From Trichinella spiralis (lineage: Eukaryota > Nematoda > Enoplea > Trichinellida > Trichinellidae), in NCBI GenBank assembly GCA_000181795.3, contig CM012955.1, forward strand, positions 1,570,954 to 1,634,953: a stretch of 64,000 bases of DNA. The letters are read 5' to 3'. Positions 24,501 to 34,491 of the stretch are shown here, one piece after another. Position numbers and translations under genes: made by a program. Under the pieces are notes generated by a model. It ran no database searches, was not told the origin of the DNA, and saw only the letters and a program-made list of their open reading frames with translations. Position 1 is the first letter of the stretch, and every line of letters begins with the position of its first letter.

Positions 24501-26561
24501 TGTAATTTTCAATTCCTGTGGTAAATAGAATTCCAGTACTGTGAAGGCTGACAAGGTGGTGGCAAACTGGCTTAATAAAATTGTTCAAACAAGATTTCTG
24601 CCAAATGTACATTTGCAGAGTTGGTCTGTTGAATATTTAGAACAATTTTCAAATTGCAAATGACTACAACTCGACGCCCCCCTCCCATACACCGTATAAT
24701 AATTCTACAAGCCTACGCGTTCAACCTGCAGGCAAAATGATGATGCAAAACAAAAAAAAAAGAAAAATTATAATTGTAAATATTCATAAGCTAACAAATG
24801 AAGAATCATTCGTTCCTTTGTCCACAGATAGTTGGTAAAATGTATTGAAATTAGTCGAATTTATTTCCATTGGACGAAAAAGTCGATGTTTATTGAACGA
24901 GTGAAGTGAAATTAATTTTGATCAGTTGCATTTGGTTGTTGTTGCTGTTGTTTTTTGCTTTTTGCAAAAATACCTGCTTGCAACAACAATTTCAAATCAG
25001 AAGGGTAAAAAGCAAAATTTAGCACACGCACCACCACGTGGTCGTAGTAGCAACTTCGATTGGAAACTTCCCTTGCACCATAATTTGCATACCTTCGGCG
25101 TTCAGGGACAGTTGTTTTACTCATCTGATTGATGAATTGGAAATTTCTAATAGTATATTGTCTTTGCCGGCATGATTCACAACCGTACAACGTTACTTTT
25201 GCATCCTTTGATGTTGCTTGCTGATGAACACGTGATTTTTGCAACAAACAAAATAAATAATTTTTCCCCTTTTTCTTCTTCAAACTTGCCATTCAATTAT
25301 AACTTTGCAAACAAACTACGTCAATTAAAACTGGGCTAATGCTAGTTTGTTAGTTTGCTGTTTTGGGTTTGTTATTTACCACCAAAATACCATGGTAACA
25401 ATGGTTAAGCTGATAATTAAATCTCTCTCTCACACACACAGAGTAGGGTCGAATCAGGTCACTGGCAAAAAGCCAACCTACGGAAAATCAGCTTCAGCTT
25501 AACCCAGTGGATCAATGAGAAAAGCAAATCTATACTGAACTCAATGAACTACAGAGCACGTCGATAATATAATATTAATAATAACATCTCTCGCCTTTGA
25601 AACCAAATCGCAAGCTTTGAATATGCAGCATGAGCATACATGAGTATTCAATTTCTTTTCTATCATAACAACCAGCTAGTTGAACAATTTAAATACAAAC
25701 ATCAAATTAATGAAACAACGCTCTCATCATCTGCTGACATCTAAATTAGCATCACGCGAAACACAGACGTTCGCCGGCGTGACGTGCATCTTATGAGAAC
25801 AACTAGCCGCTTCTTAGTTGTCCAAGCTCTAGTCTCTAGTTTGGGCTTGATAATTTCCAACAGAGCTGTATAAAATCATTATTGATGCTCATCTGGGCAG
25901 TTCGATCGGAACCACCCGTCCAGCATCTGTGATAGAAAAGCAGAATATCGCCAAAGACGCCTGCTTTTCCGCCATTCCAAATGCTCATTAGTGGTGACAT
26001 TCGAAAAAAAAGCGAACTTGTGTTCAGAGTTTGATTTTTCCTTTATGAAAAATTCCAAAAATTTTACCGAACAAATTTTTTAATCTGCCTGGCATCCTTT
26101 TTTTCGGTATAATTATCTATCGAATTAAAAATACAAATTTAACAAACACACTTACATCGGACTTGTCGTATTATTGGCTTTGTTAGATCTATCCAATACT
26201 GAAAATGAATGAAAAAAAAACTTTTATAAAATTTAAATATATTGTACTTTGAACAAATGAAAATTTGAAACGTACACGATTTTTATCAACAAAACGCAAG
26301 CCGAAATAATCTTTTTCCGCAATATTCAACTGATCGCATACTTGATTTAACAACTGTTCGCCAGTATCGCCTTTCTAGAATTAAAAAAAACACATACACA
26401 CATAAATATATTTATATTTTAATTGAAATTAATATATTTACATTATATTCAACATCGATTGCATTGTTGTCATCCAATAGAAATACTTTACAACGCATAA
26501 CTTTCGAAACAGTACTATAACTGCCAACTCGGCTGAGCATCGTGCTGAACTTGGAATCCAT
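21546..26561 (-). CDS. FERM-domain protein of the FRMD3/FRMD5 type with C-terminal membrane anchor
   Basis: A cortical membrane-cytoskeleton linker. Twelve coding exons: 26561-26442 (ATG directly after an acceptor), 26374-26276, 26198-26156, 23699-23615, 23551-23454, 23389-23269, 23200-23113, 23052-22964, 22904-22805, 22694-22591, 22534-22332 and 22261-21546. All phases close, giving about 621 residues against 570-600 for human FRMD3/FRMD5. FERM landmarks appear in order: VMRCKVFLLDDNN, EKDYFGLRFVDKNR, YWIDLTKPI, RFFPEDPS, LGDYNPQEHPDGYVS, GMTPAEADMN with TLETYG, VNLYLGTTPSGVV, and CKQLWKDLLAQKAFF. The FERM-adjacent segment FRYSGRVFQEL follows. The last exon is acidic and Asn-rich, with a single hydrophobic span (AMFFAFVVSMMILFYVGFM) about 60 residues from the end, as FRMD3/FRMD5 have. 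I cannot tell which of the two vertebrate paralogues is closer; an invertebrate probably has one gene for both. Confidence 0.93.
23700..26155 (-). other. FERM-gene intron 3 (about 2.5 kb)
   Basis: Lies between exons ending at 26156 (donor GTAAGT) and starting at 23699. It contains the 126-codon minus-strand frame at 24912-25292 and a GC-balanced islet at about 25700-26030. The rest is AT-rich. Confidence 0.65.
24912..25292 (-). CDS. Unrecognised 126-codon open frame inside a FERM-gene intron
   Basis: ATG-initiated frame (MASLKKKKGKN...) on the same strand as the FERM gene, ending in Gln/Asn/Asp. It is Lys-rich at the start and holds a CESCRQRQ pair of cysteines; no domain is recognised. A good donor (AAG|GTATGC) near 25093 lies inside it, in phase 2. 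That matches the phase needed by the FERM exon starting at 23551, so it could be an alternative first exon rather than a separate gene. It may also be chance. Confidence 0.25.
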   Translation of the reverse strand: MASLKKKKGKNYLFCLLQKSRVHQQATSKDAKVTLYGCESCRQRQYTIRNFQFINQMSKTTVPERRRYANYGAREVSNRSCYYDHVVVRVLNFAFYPSDLKLLLQAGIFAKSKKQQQQQPNATDQN

Positions 26562-26661
26562 CTGAATGAACCACAAGAGTAATAAATAAATAAATTAATA
26601 ATTTGAAAAGAATATTATAAAGAAAAATAAAGAGCAAATGATGTCTGGCACGAGCGCTTAC

Positions 26662-26777
26662 TTAACTGGCTAAGGTCAACAATGCGAATGAAATCGATCG
26701 TAGCTTCTGTCAATAAACGTCTACCAGATGTGGTCAACGTAGTGACCAAAGCACCAATGCCAGCAAACGAGCTCGCC
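26662..26777 (-). other. Probable 5' untranslated exon of the FERM gene
   Basis: Flanked by a good acceptor (TGTATTGCAG) and donor (TTAA|GTAAGC) on the minus strand, just upstream of the exon that begins with the ATG. One frame is open through it but would not be in phase with the ATG exon, so I read it as noncoding leader. Confidence 0.45.
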
Positions 26778-27348
26778 CTGCAATACAACATCATTTGAAA
26801 ATCTTTACAATGAAAACGAAAAGCAGCAATAACAACAACAACAACAACGATGACGACGAGAAGAAGCAAAGAATGCTTTCAAATAACAACCGCCTGCAAC
26901 GAACATCACGTTCAATAATAATTATAATATAATTATATAATCATGAAAATAGTGATAGTTTTTCAAGAATACGTTGAACGTTGAAATTTTGCTTGAATCC
27001 ATCAAAATTGCTGCATCAGCATCGTAAACAACACTTTTATAAATAACAACGTTGATGATGCTGATAAAAGAAGCAAATTTGAAAACGTATTTTATGCAAC
27101 CAAATGGTGCAGCAGTTGATTTTGCCGTTGTGATTTTTCAATTCTCTCAAATTATCCTAGTCGAATATTTTCCCATCCTTGCAAACGTCACCATGCCCAC
27201 TTTTATACACAATATCTTCTCTCGAAAACACGGTTGATCGTCTCTCCTTGTTCTTATATTATTACTGACTGCGTACACACACACACACACAGAGATTGAT
27301 CAAATTAGTCTTATTACTAATATCACCACCACACTACAACTATTATTA

Positions 27349-27372
27349 CTGCTGCTGCTGCTGCTGCTGCTG
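27349..27372 (+). repeat. (CTG)8 microsatellite
   Basis: Pure CTG run of eight units between the FERM and GFOD genes. Confidence 0.95.
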
Positions 27373-27662
27373 TGGGTCAAGGTTGAACTCCTGATTTTGC
27401 ATCGGTAAAATATTGAAAAAGGTGCAAACGACCTCGATAATTTATTTCAACCAGCAATTTTCCACCCGAACCGGCTGACACCATCCAATTGACGTTGTAT
27501 GCAAGTGCAACGCTGCAACAAGTGTCGAATTGTAAAACAAAGAATGCAGCAACATTTGGAGCGTTGAATAATTTCCTACAACCACCACCAACACCATCAT
27601 CGTGTAACCGTTCGACCAACTATCCCGCAACCACAACCACACTTTTGTCGAAACTTGTCACA

Positions 27663-28166
27663 TCAACCTGCACGACTACTTTCAATACAATCGAACTGTA
27701 AAGTAAAATCTGATTTACAGGTTACTTGAAATATAAACAAAATATCATTTCCAAAAATATGCATAAAATTCTCTTCAATTTTGCCGAACACTAACTGATT
27801 TGCTTGGAATTGATATATACAAGCCAAAGAAGAACAAGTTGAAACAACAATTTCAAATTTCTTCATTCCCACTTTGAATTCAATGCAATTTTCAACCTTC
27901 AAAGCAAAGTAAACATACTGACGTTGTGCAATCAGATGTTGTTTGCATATCAGTATAACTGTGTGTGTGATACGTGCAATAGATATTTGTTGATAGAGAA
28001 GCAATAAAAGCTGGAATTGAATTGCAAGCTTGAACATGAAAATCATGAGTTGGTGTTCACAATTTTGACGATGCAGTGCACGTGGATTGGAAGTAGAGGG
28101 GGGGGGTGGATGGGTGGGTGTGTAGGGACGTGTGTGGGGTGGGGGGGGACTCACACGCGCACACAA
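27663..28166 (-). CDS. Unexplained 168-codon open frame upstream of the FERM gene
   Basis: The frame begins at a TTG and has no upstream ATG. It opens Pro/Thr-rich because it reads the G-rich tract in reverse; the remainder is hydrophobic and mixed. For DNA this AT-rich such a long stop-free run is unusual, but the start lies in skewed sequence. An acceptor-like TTTACAG and donor-like GTGCAG|GTTGAT occur near its end. It may include 5' exons of the FERM gene. No family recognised. Confidence 0.2.
   Translation of the reverse strand: MCARVSPPPPHTRPYTPTHPPPPSTSNPRALHRQNCEHQLMIFMFKLAIQFQLLLLLYQQISIARITHTVILICKQHLIAQRQYVYFALKVENCIEFKVGMKKFEIVVSTCSSLACIYQFQANQLVFGKIEENFMHIFGNDILFIFQVTCKSDFTLQFDCIESSRAG
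28098..28148 (+). other. G-rich block, possible G-quadruplex
   Basis: Six or more G runs of at least three bases within about 50 bases (including runs of nine and eight G), followed by a CA-rich stretch. It lies in the divergent spacer between the FERM and GFOD genes. Confidence 0.6.
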
Positions 28167-29603
28167 ATGTCAAATTTACTACGACAATTTATGCTTCATG
28201 CTTGTTCGTGTTTGTACAAAATTGAATGGAAAAACAATTGCCCGAGTTGAAGCTATTGTTATTTGTACTTGCTTGATTTGCAAGAATGAATAGAAAAAGT
28301 GAAAATCAATTTTGCTAAACTAGTACAGCAACTATACACTTGTTTATGTTAATTTAAATGTTATACTTATTTTTTTTACAAATATTATTCACTTTATTCT
28401 GTCGATCAAATTAAATGCAATTTGTGATTACAATTTTACAAAAAGAAAAATATATACAGATTTATATATATCATAAGACACTTGAAAATAATTTGAATTG
28501 TTTGACTATTTTACAGTAAGATGTATGAATTTATTTAACATTTTTCAAATGGAAAAAGCTAAATTGGCAACTTTAAATGAACAATGATGCATTGTTGTTG
28601 TATTACGATTTGATATTGGTTTTTAATAATTATAATATTTCTACAAATTCCAATGGTTTGCAATATTGGTGAGTGATCAATTTACACCTGCTTGATCGAA
28701 CTATATATATATTTTTTTTTCTTTGATTTCAAATCAGTATATACAACTATGAATAACTGGTAAAATTATTCATTCATACTTGATGAACAACTATTTCAAT
28801 TATTTCAAATACTGAAATTCCATTAATGTCAGCTAAAAAATATTAATGGCTATTTCTTTTTTTTTGTTACATTTAACTTCGGTGTACCATTTGCGATGAC
28901 GAATCAAAGTTGTAAATTGCATTTAAAACGAGTTTCTCTCTCTTCTCAATTGTCAGTTTGGTTATAAGTTTGTGTGATTTCCGCTTTGAGCAACTAAACT
29001 AAACGAGTTTCAGTTTTACATTGTGATGATAGTTCAATATACTTTTTTCCCAATTTTCAAAGCATATTTCAACTCTGAATATTCTTCGGGTTATTTTTGA
29101 ATTGACTTTTGCAAGGTTGCTTTGAAAAGATTCACTTCAATTCACGTGCTCAGTTCAATCCAATTTCTTAAAAATACAAAACACACTACAAGTATATTAA
29201 ACTACATTTATACGTCAAATAGCATTTTATTTTTACGCAATCATATATTTGGACAATTCACAGTTCAAGTTGACATGGAGGATTTAATTTTGATTTCTGT
29301 ATTTCATCCTGGCAATTTTCCACAAGACATTTTTCGTTTACAAAAGAAAACCAAAAAGGAAAGCCCACGTTTCTTTGTTTCATATTGCATCATATTTTTT
29401 TCTTTCATTTATGAATCAATTAGCCTTTGAAAACATTGATTTCGAACAATCAACTTTCGATTCAATTGAAATATGCGAACATTTTTGTAACTCTTTTGAC
29501 TGTGAGAATTTTCACATTTTTACCGTAACGTTGATTTGCAGGGATGACAGTTTGGTCAGTTCGTATAGATGAATGGCTCTGCTTTTACTGTTAACCGATT
29601 GCG

Positions 29604-30824
29604 ATGATTGATGATAATTTGATGTCTGATTTAGGTCTGGTTATTCCTGCAGAATTGGCACAACATTTCATCCCCAAGTTGAAAGAACTCGGCTACCTCA
29701 CCAAAGCACTGTGGACTCCGGATGCAGCTTGGACGATACAAGTTGCGGCGGACTGTGAAGTGCCTTTCGCAGCTTCAGAATCGGACGAAGTTCTTTTACG
29801 CAAAGATGTGCAGTTGGTGTTGATTATCGGATGTCCGGTTATCAGTGCTCAGATTAGCATCAAAGCTTTGGGAATTGGCAAGCACGTGATTTGCGACATT
29901 CCAGCTTCTTTGAATTCCACTCAAACAATTCGAATGGTTCAAGCGGCGGATTATTATCCACAATTAATTGCTTTGGTAGGTTTCGGCATGCGACATTTGG
30001 AAATATTTCAAAAAATGCGACAACTTCTTCAACAACTCGCCATTGGTCGGTTGTTGCTTTTTGAAGTTGTAGTGCGCTTTGAAGGGTTTCAGTGTAGAAG
30101 ATACAATTGGAAATTTGATCAACTTTCTGGAGGTGGCATTCTCAATTTGGTGGGCAATCACATAGTGGATTTGATTTGTTTTTTGGTTGGCAAAAGAGCT
30201 TTCAGTGTGCAGGGTGTGGTGCAAAATTTACCGGTGAAACTGCCGGTACAGGACGATTCAGAGCCCAAATCGGCGGCGGATCTCAGTGGAAATTTGGACG
30301 ACGATGATTTTCGCAAAATGAGCGCCGACAATTATTCATCTTTCATAATGCATTTCGAAGGCGGTTTGCACGCATCGGTCAGCCTGAGCGCGTTGGGTAC
30401 GCCGAATTTTATTTATCAATTTCTCTGCTGGGGTACCCACGGACAACTGATTGTGGAAAATTGTAAGCTTTATTTGGTTCGATTCACTCCGCAAGGTCCT
30501 GTCAAAGAATTAATCCTCACTGATCCGCACGGAGCTTTATCGAACGCGTCGGTCGGTGATTCGTTCGGCTATCCGAATAAATCGCTGACCAGACTGCATC
30601 AGTTGACGTTGCAAAATACGCTGCAAGCTCTCAGCAAACCACTGTCCACGTTGCTTTTTCCAAATGCTGACGTTCTGTCGGTCAAATCGAAGCAGAACAG
30701 CCTAAACAGCGCTGCATCTTTTGAAGATGCACTGTACGTTAGCAACGTTTTGGACGCGCTTCGTATATCGAGCTTACGCGGTGAAGAGACTGCAATTCAG
30801 TTTACACCAACAAAATCCACGTAA
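29604..30824 (+). CDS. GFOD-family (Gfo/Idh/MocA) oxidoreductase-like protein
   Basis: Glucose-fructose oxidoreductase domain-containing protein 1/2 homologue, 406 residues, against about 385-390 in mammals. The whole frame lies in one exon, unusual among the split genes here. Landmarks: an N-terminal Rossmann half with KALW (34-37), LLRKDVQLV (64-72), IKALGIGKHVIC (86-97), YYPQLIALVG (117-126), the DQLSGGG motif (172-178) with IVDLICFLVGKRA (187-199), and AASFEDALYV near the C terminus (370-379). The start is ATG at 29604 or the in-frame ATG at 29622; an in-frame stop lies just upstream. The region aligned with the family's N-terminal glycine motif reads GLVIPAELA and has lost its second glycine. 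The position of the Gfo/Idh/MocA EKP lysine is DIP here (residue 99 is Ile). Activity as a dehydrogenase is therefore doubtful. An AATAAA lies near 31344. Confidence 0.92.
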   Translation: MIDDNLMSDLGLVIPAELAQHFIPKLKELGYLTKALWTPDAAWTIQVAADCEVPFAASESDEVLLRKDVQLVLIIGCPVISAQISIKALGIGKHVICDIPASLNSTQTIRMVQAADYYPQLIALVGFGMRHLEIFQKMRQLLQQLAIGRLLLFEVVVRFEGFQCRRYNWKFDQLSGGGILNLVGNHIVDLICFLVGKRAFSVQGVVQNLPVKLPVQDDSEPKSAADLSGNLDDDDFRKMSADNYSSFIMHFEGGLHASVSLSALGTPNFIYQFLCWGTHGQLIVENCKLYLVRFTPQGPVKELILTDPHGALSNASVGDSFGYPNKSLTRLHQLTLQNTLQALSKPLSTLLFPNADVLSVKSKQNSLNSAASFEDALYVSNVLDALRISSLRGEETAIQFTPTKST

Positions 30825-32993
30825 ACCTTCTTTTTTCGCTTGTTGCTTTGTTCCATTTTTCCTGAACATTTCCTGAAATTGCAATTACACATTGCATACA
30901 GTATCTATCATCTGTTGTTCATTTGAATCTATTTGATTTCGATTGCTTTAATGGGTTGTGTTGCACTCTGCAACCAGTGACACTCTAAAAATAGAATAAT
31001 CGACGACGAGCTTATGGTCATTTTTCATTTTAAAAATATTATTTCAATTAAATTGAAATAATTTTTCGAATTGAATTATTATTATTATTAAATGTTATGT
31101 AAAAAAATGGCATATTTCTTGCGTTCATCAAAACATATACTATTTCTTCTCAACAAACAGCAACTTCATTACTTGGAAATAGGATTGTAGAGAATTCGTA
31201 AAAATATCCATTTGTTATTGTGCAAACAAGCAGCATGCTGACAGCATCATAATACGTTGGGCAGAAGCTGAAAGAATAATTCCCATTCAATTTTATTATT
31301 CAACAGACAACCAACCAACTGCAAATGTTTGAACTGAAAACAAAATAAAGAAAAAATACCGCAAACTTTTAACGATTTGAAGTTAAATTTGTTCCATCAC
31401 ATCCACATAAATTGTGCAAAATTGGAAAAGGACGAATTAAAACGAATAAATGACATTGTACTAATTCGAGCGTGTTAGAAAATGCAGAGAGCTTCGGTCA
31501 ATCAATTCAAGAAGAAATGCAGTTGTTATACAATGTTCGTTGAGCAAATTATTTTAAAATTTGCAGACAGAATTGAAAATTGAACAAATTACTAATTTAA
31601 TAAACAATTCTGAAACTACAGTCTACGCAAATTCTACGGATGATAGTGAAGTTTAAAAAAAGATGAAGAAAAAATGTTCATAATAAGATTAGCAAAATGT
31701 GTAAAAATATTAAATTTATTATTTTAATAATTATTAATTATTATGGCAAAATAAATGAATCACTGATCAAAAACAACAACAACAACAACAATAGCAGAAT
31801 AGCAATTTAAAATACCGTAATGCATATTCATTATATAATATACGGTAGTATATAATATACGGTAGTAGAATTGTTAAAAATATTTAAATTTCCAATATAT
31901 TTGACCTTTTATAATAAATAATAATAAAAGAGAGAAAGAATTATTAATATATTTGGAAAAGGAAAGGGGCTTTCAACAAATTACATACAAGCAAAACCCA
32001 TCAGAGGGATTAATGAGCAATTCCAATGTCGAGCGTCTAGATTAAAGTCACATTAGAGAGTTGTTTATTTAAGAAAAATACTTTCTTTTTTGCCAAACAA
32101 CAGTTGCTGTTCATCGTGCTAATATTATTCCAGTTGAAGAAGTGATAAGCTGAATGTTATCGACAATCGATGCCATCTGACCATAAATTTGCCGTGGAAG
32201 TATGCAACAATGGCGTCGGCTAACTTTGCTAATTGAACTGAATTTTTACACTGAGCCTGAAAATAATGTTTCATTTTCACAGTTTTATTAAAATTAAAAT
32301 CATTGCTATTATTATTATTAGTAGTAGTATTATTATCATTCGAAAGGTTTGTCGTGTAAAAATTTTCAATATTCATATAAATGTTGGTTGTATTCTTCAA
32401 TAATAATTTCCTTTTTCCAAATTCAAATTTTTTACTTTCTGACCACTATTGGTAAATATGCAAGCTATTTTGAATAAAAATTCAGTCAGCAAGTCTGTCT
32501 CTCTCTCTCCTTCTCTGTGTGTATGTATGCGACTTTTAGCAAAAAGGCACTGCTACTAAACGATCAACGAGCATTCTACTGGACCAATGATGATGATGTG
32601 ATAAATTTTATCCACAATCAATACCGACGCCCATTAAAGTAATTCTGCACTTCCAAGTTCTGCATTGCTGTCAATTGAGATCGATAATTTGTCCCCCCAC
32701 CTCCTCCTCTTATTTTCAATATGACTCATCGAAATGCCAGAAAATAAATAGCAAAGCAAGCAGATAGTGCGCATACGTGCAAATTTACGCGCATATTTGC
32801 TGCAATAGGAGATAGCTGTGTCGTTGAGCTCGGCAGCAAAAGCCTCAGCTAACAACAAACAGTGTGTGCAACTGCATATTTATTCAACCAAAACGCAGCA
32901 TTTGAAATTGGCTTGTTTGGAAAATATTTCCAATTGAAAAACAATCGCGCATTTCTGATTATTATCATAAAACAGCAGCTGTCTTAAAGTAGT
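30825..32993. other. Intergenic, AT-rich
   Basis: Downstream of the GFOD gene. Contains ATT and AAC runs, a short local duplication of 'tatacggtagta' type units at 31840-31866 and CT/GT simple sequence near 32500-32525. A minus-strand 91-codon frame at 32125-32400 is Asn/Thr low complexity. No gene seen. Confidence 0.55.
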
Positions 32994-34456
32994 ATGGAAT
33001 TTTTGAATGGTAAGTTCGCATTTACATTTACTGAAACAAAAAGAAAAGAAACAAAATACAAATTTCATTTTTAATTGATATGGATATTATTCAACAGCTT
33101 ATCTTTTTCTTTTAAATGGATTATTGAAAAGAAAAATTATTCGACATTTTCTTTGCAAATGAGCAACAACAACAACAAGCAAACTTTTTTTTCTCTGCTT
33201 TAACAAATCTTATTCAAGCGCAATCACAATTAATTAATTAATCAATTTCACTTATTTACTTACTGATTTCTATTCGCTATCAGAACATTTTCCCTTAAAG
33301 CATTTTCGGATATAATTCGGCATAAATTTGCATAATTGAATAACAGTTGGTTGAAGAAAGAAAATGCTCGAATATGTAGTTAAAAAATATGTTGCTACTG
33401 AACAAAATGAAGAATAATTAATCATCAGTGATTTTAAAAGTTGTGAAGGAGAAACATTTTCAATTTTTCACCAGTATAAAGAAAAAAATACATAAAGTAT
33501 GCATAAGTTGAAAATATGCTGTATACGCTAATAGTATTGTTTTAATAAATGTACAAATAATTATCGAATCAATTTTGGAGATGAATTTTCAAAAGGGGAA
33601 CAACTAACTGAGCCCTATTCTTCTCTCTCTAGCTGTTCAGTGTGGCAACTTTACCCGATGAAAATGCGCCTCTTGGTCGACAAGTGATTGAAAAGTTGAG
33701 GAAATGCATAGAAAGCAAGTGGAACAGATGGGATCAATAAAATTCAGAAACAAACATTAAAACATCATAATATTTGCTTAAGAATATTATTTTAAAGCCA
33801 ACGGCTTTTCTGAAAAGAATACCATAAACCTCTCTCTCCCCATATATATATATATATATATATATATACGGTAAAACAGATTCCACCAACCGTTTAACAA
33901 GAACAATATAAAAAAATAATATAAGAACATCATACTATCAACTTTATTTAATTCATTAATGAAGAAGAATATTGTAAAATTTGAAAAATGTTGTAAAGAA
34001 GAACTTCCAATTGTTCTGTTTTTGTTCATCACCAATTTAACAGATTATCAGCAGAAAAAAACAATAGATAATAGAATAGAATAGAAAATAATAGCTAAAT
34101 TTTCTTTGTCTTGCCAAAAGAAATATTCTAAACGGTTGTTTTATGGTACTTTTGTTGTTGCTTACTGTTTACATTTGCTTTTTTACCAAATATTGCAAGG
34201 AAAGCGTAAAATATTTAAAATACAATTATTAAGCATTGATTTTCACCGAGTAAATTTAACGCACACTAGCTGACAATTGTGCGACAAAAAAAATGCAAAA
34301 TGTCAATGCAAAGTTATTATCATACGAGAAAATTCAATTATCACAGCGGGCAAAATTTTCCAACTGAACACCGCCCATGAGAACAGACAGACAGACTGAC
34401 TGACTGATTGACAAAAAGCTAGCTCATTTATACATGTATGCATGCATGTTACAAGT

Positions 34457-34491
<35 letters not shown>

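Larger units (their letters stand above)
26870..29603. other. Divergent intergenic region between the FERM and GFOD genes
   Basis: Head-to-head spacer of about 2.7 kb. It holds a CTG run at 27349-27372, a GC-balanced stretch with two unexplained minus-strand open frames (27377-27619 and 27663-28166), and a G-rich block at 28098-28148. From 28200 to 29600 it is AT-rich; a plus-strand frame of 102 codons at 29122-29430 has no protein-like signal that I trust. Confidence 0.5.

Noticed and set aside
25890-25915. tRNA-like T-loop sequence
   Set aside because: A GTTCGATC-type stretch is present, but no acceptor stem, D-arm or anticodon arm can be folded around it.
33642-33738. Possible plus-strand terminal exon ending in WNRWDQ and a stop
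   Set aside because: It has an acceptor before it and a protein-like end, but joining it to the upstream exon at 32994-33009 gives the wrong frame, and no other partner was found.
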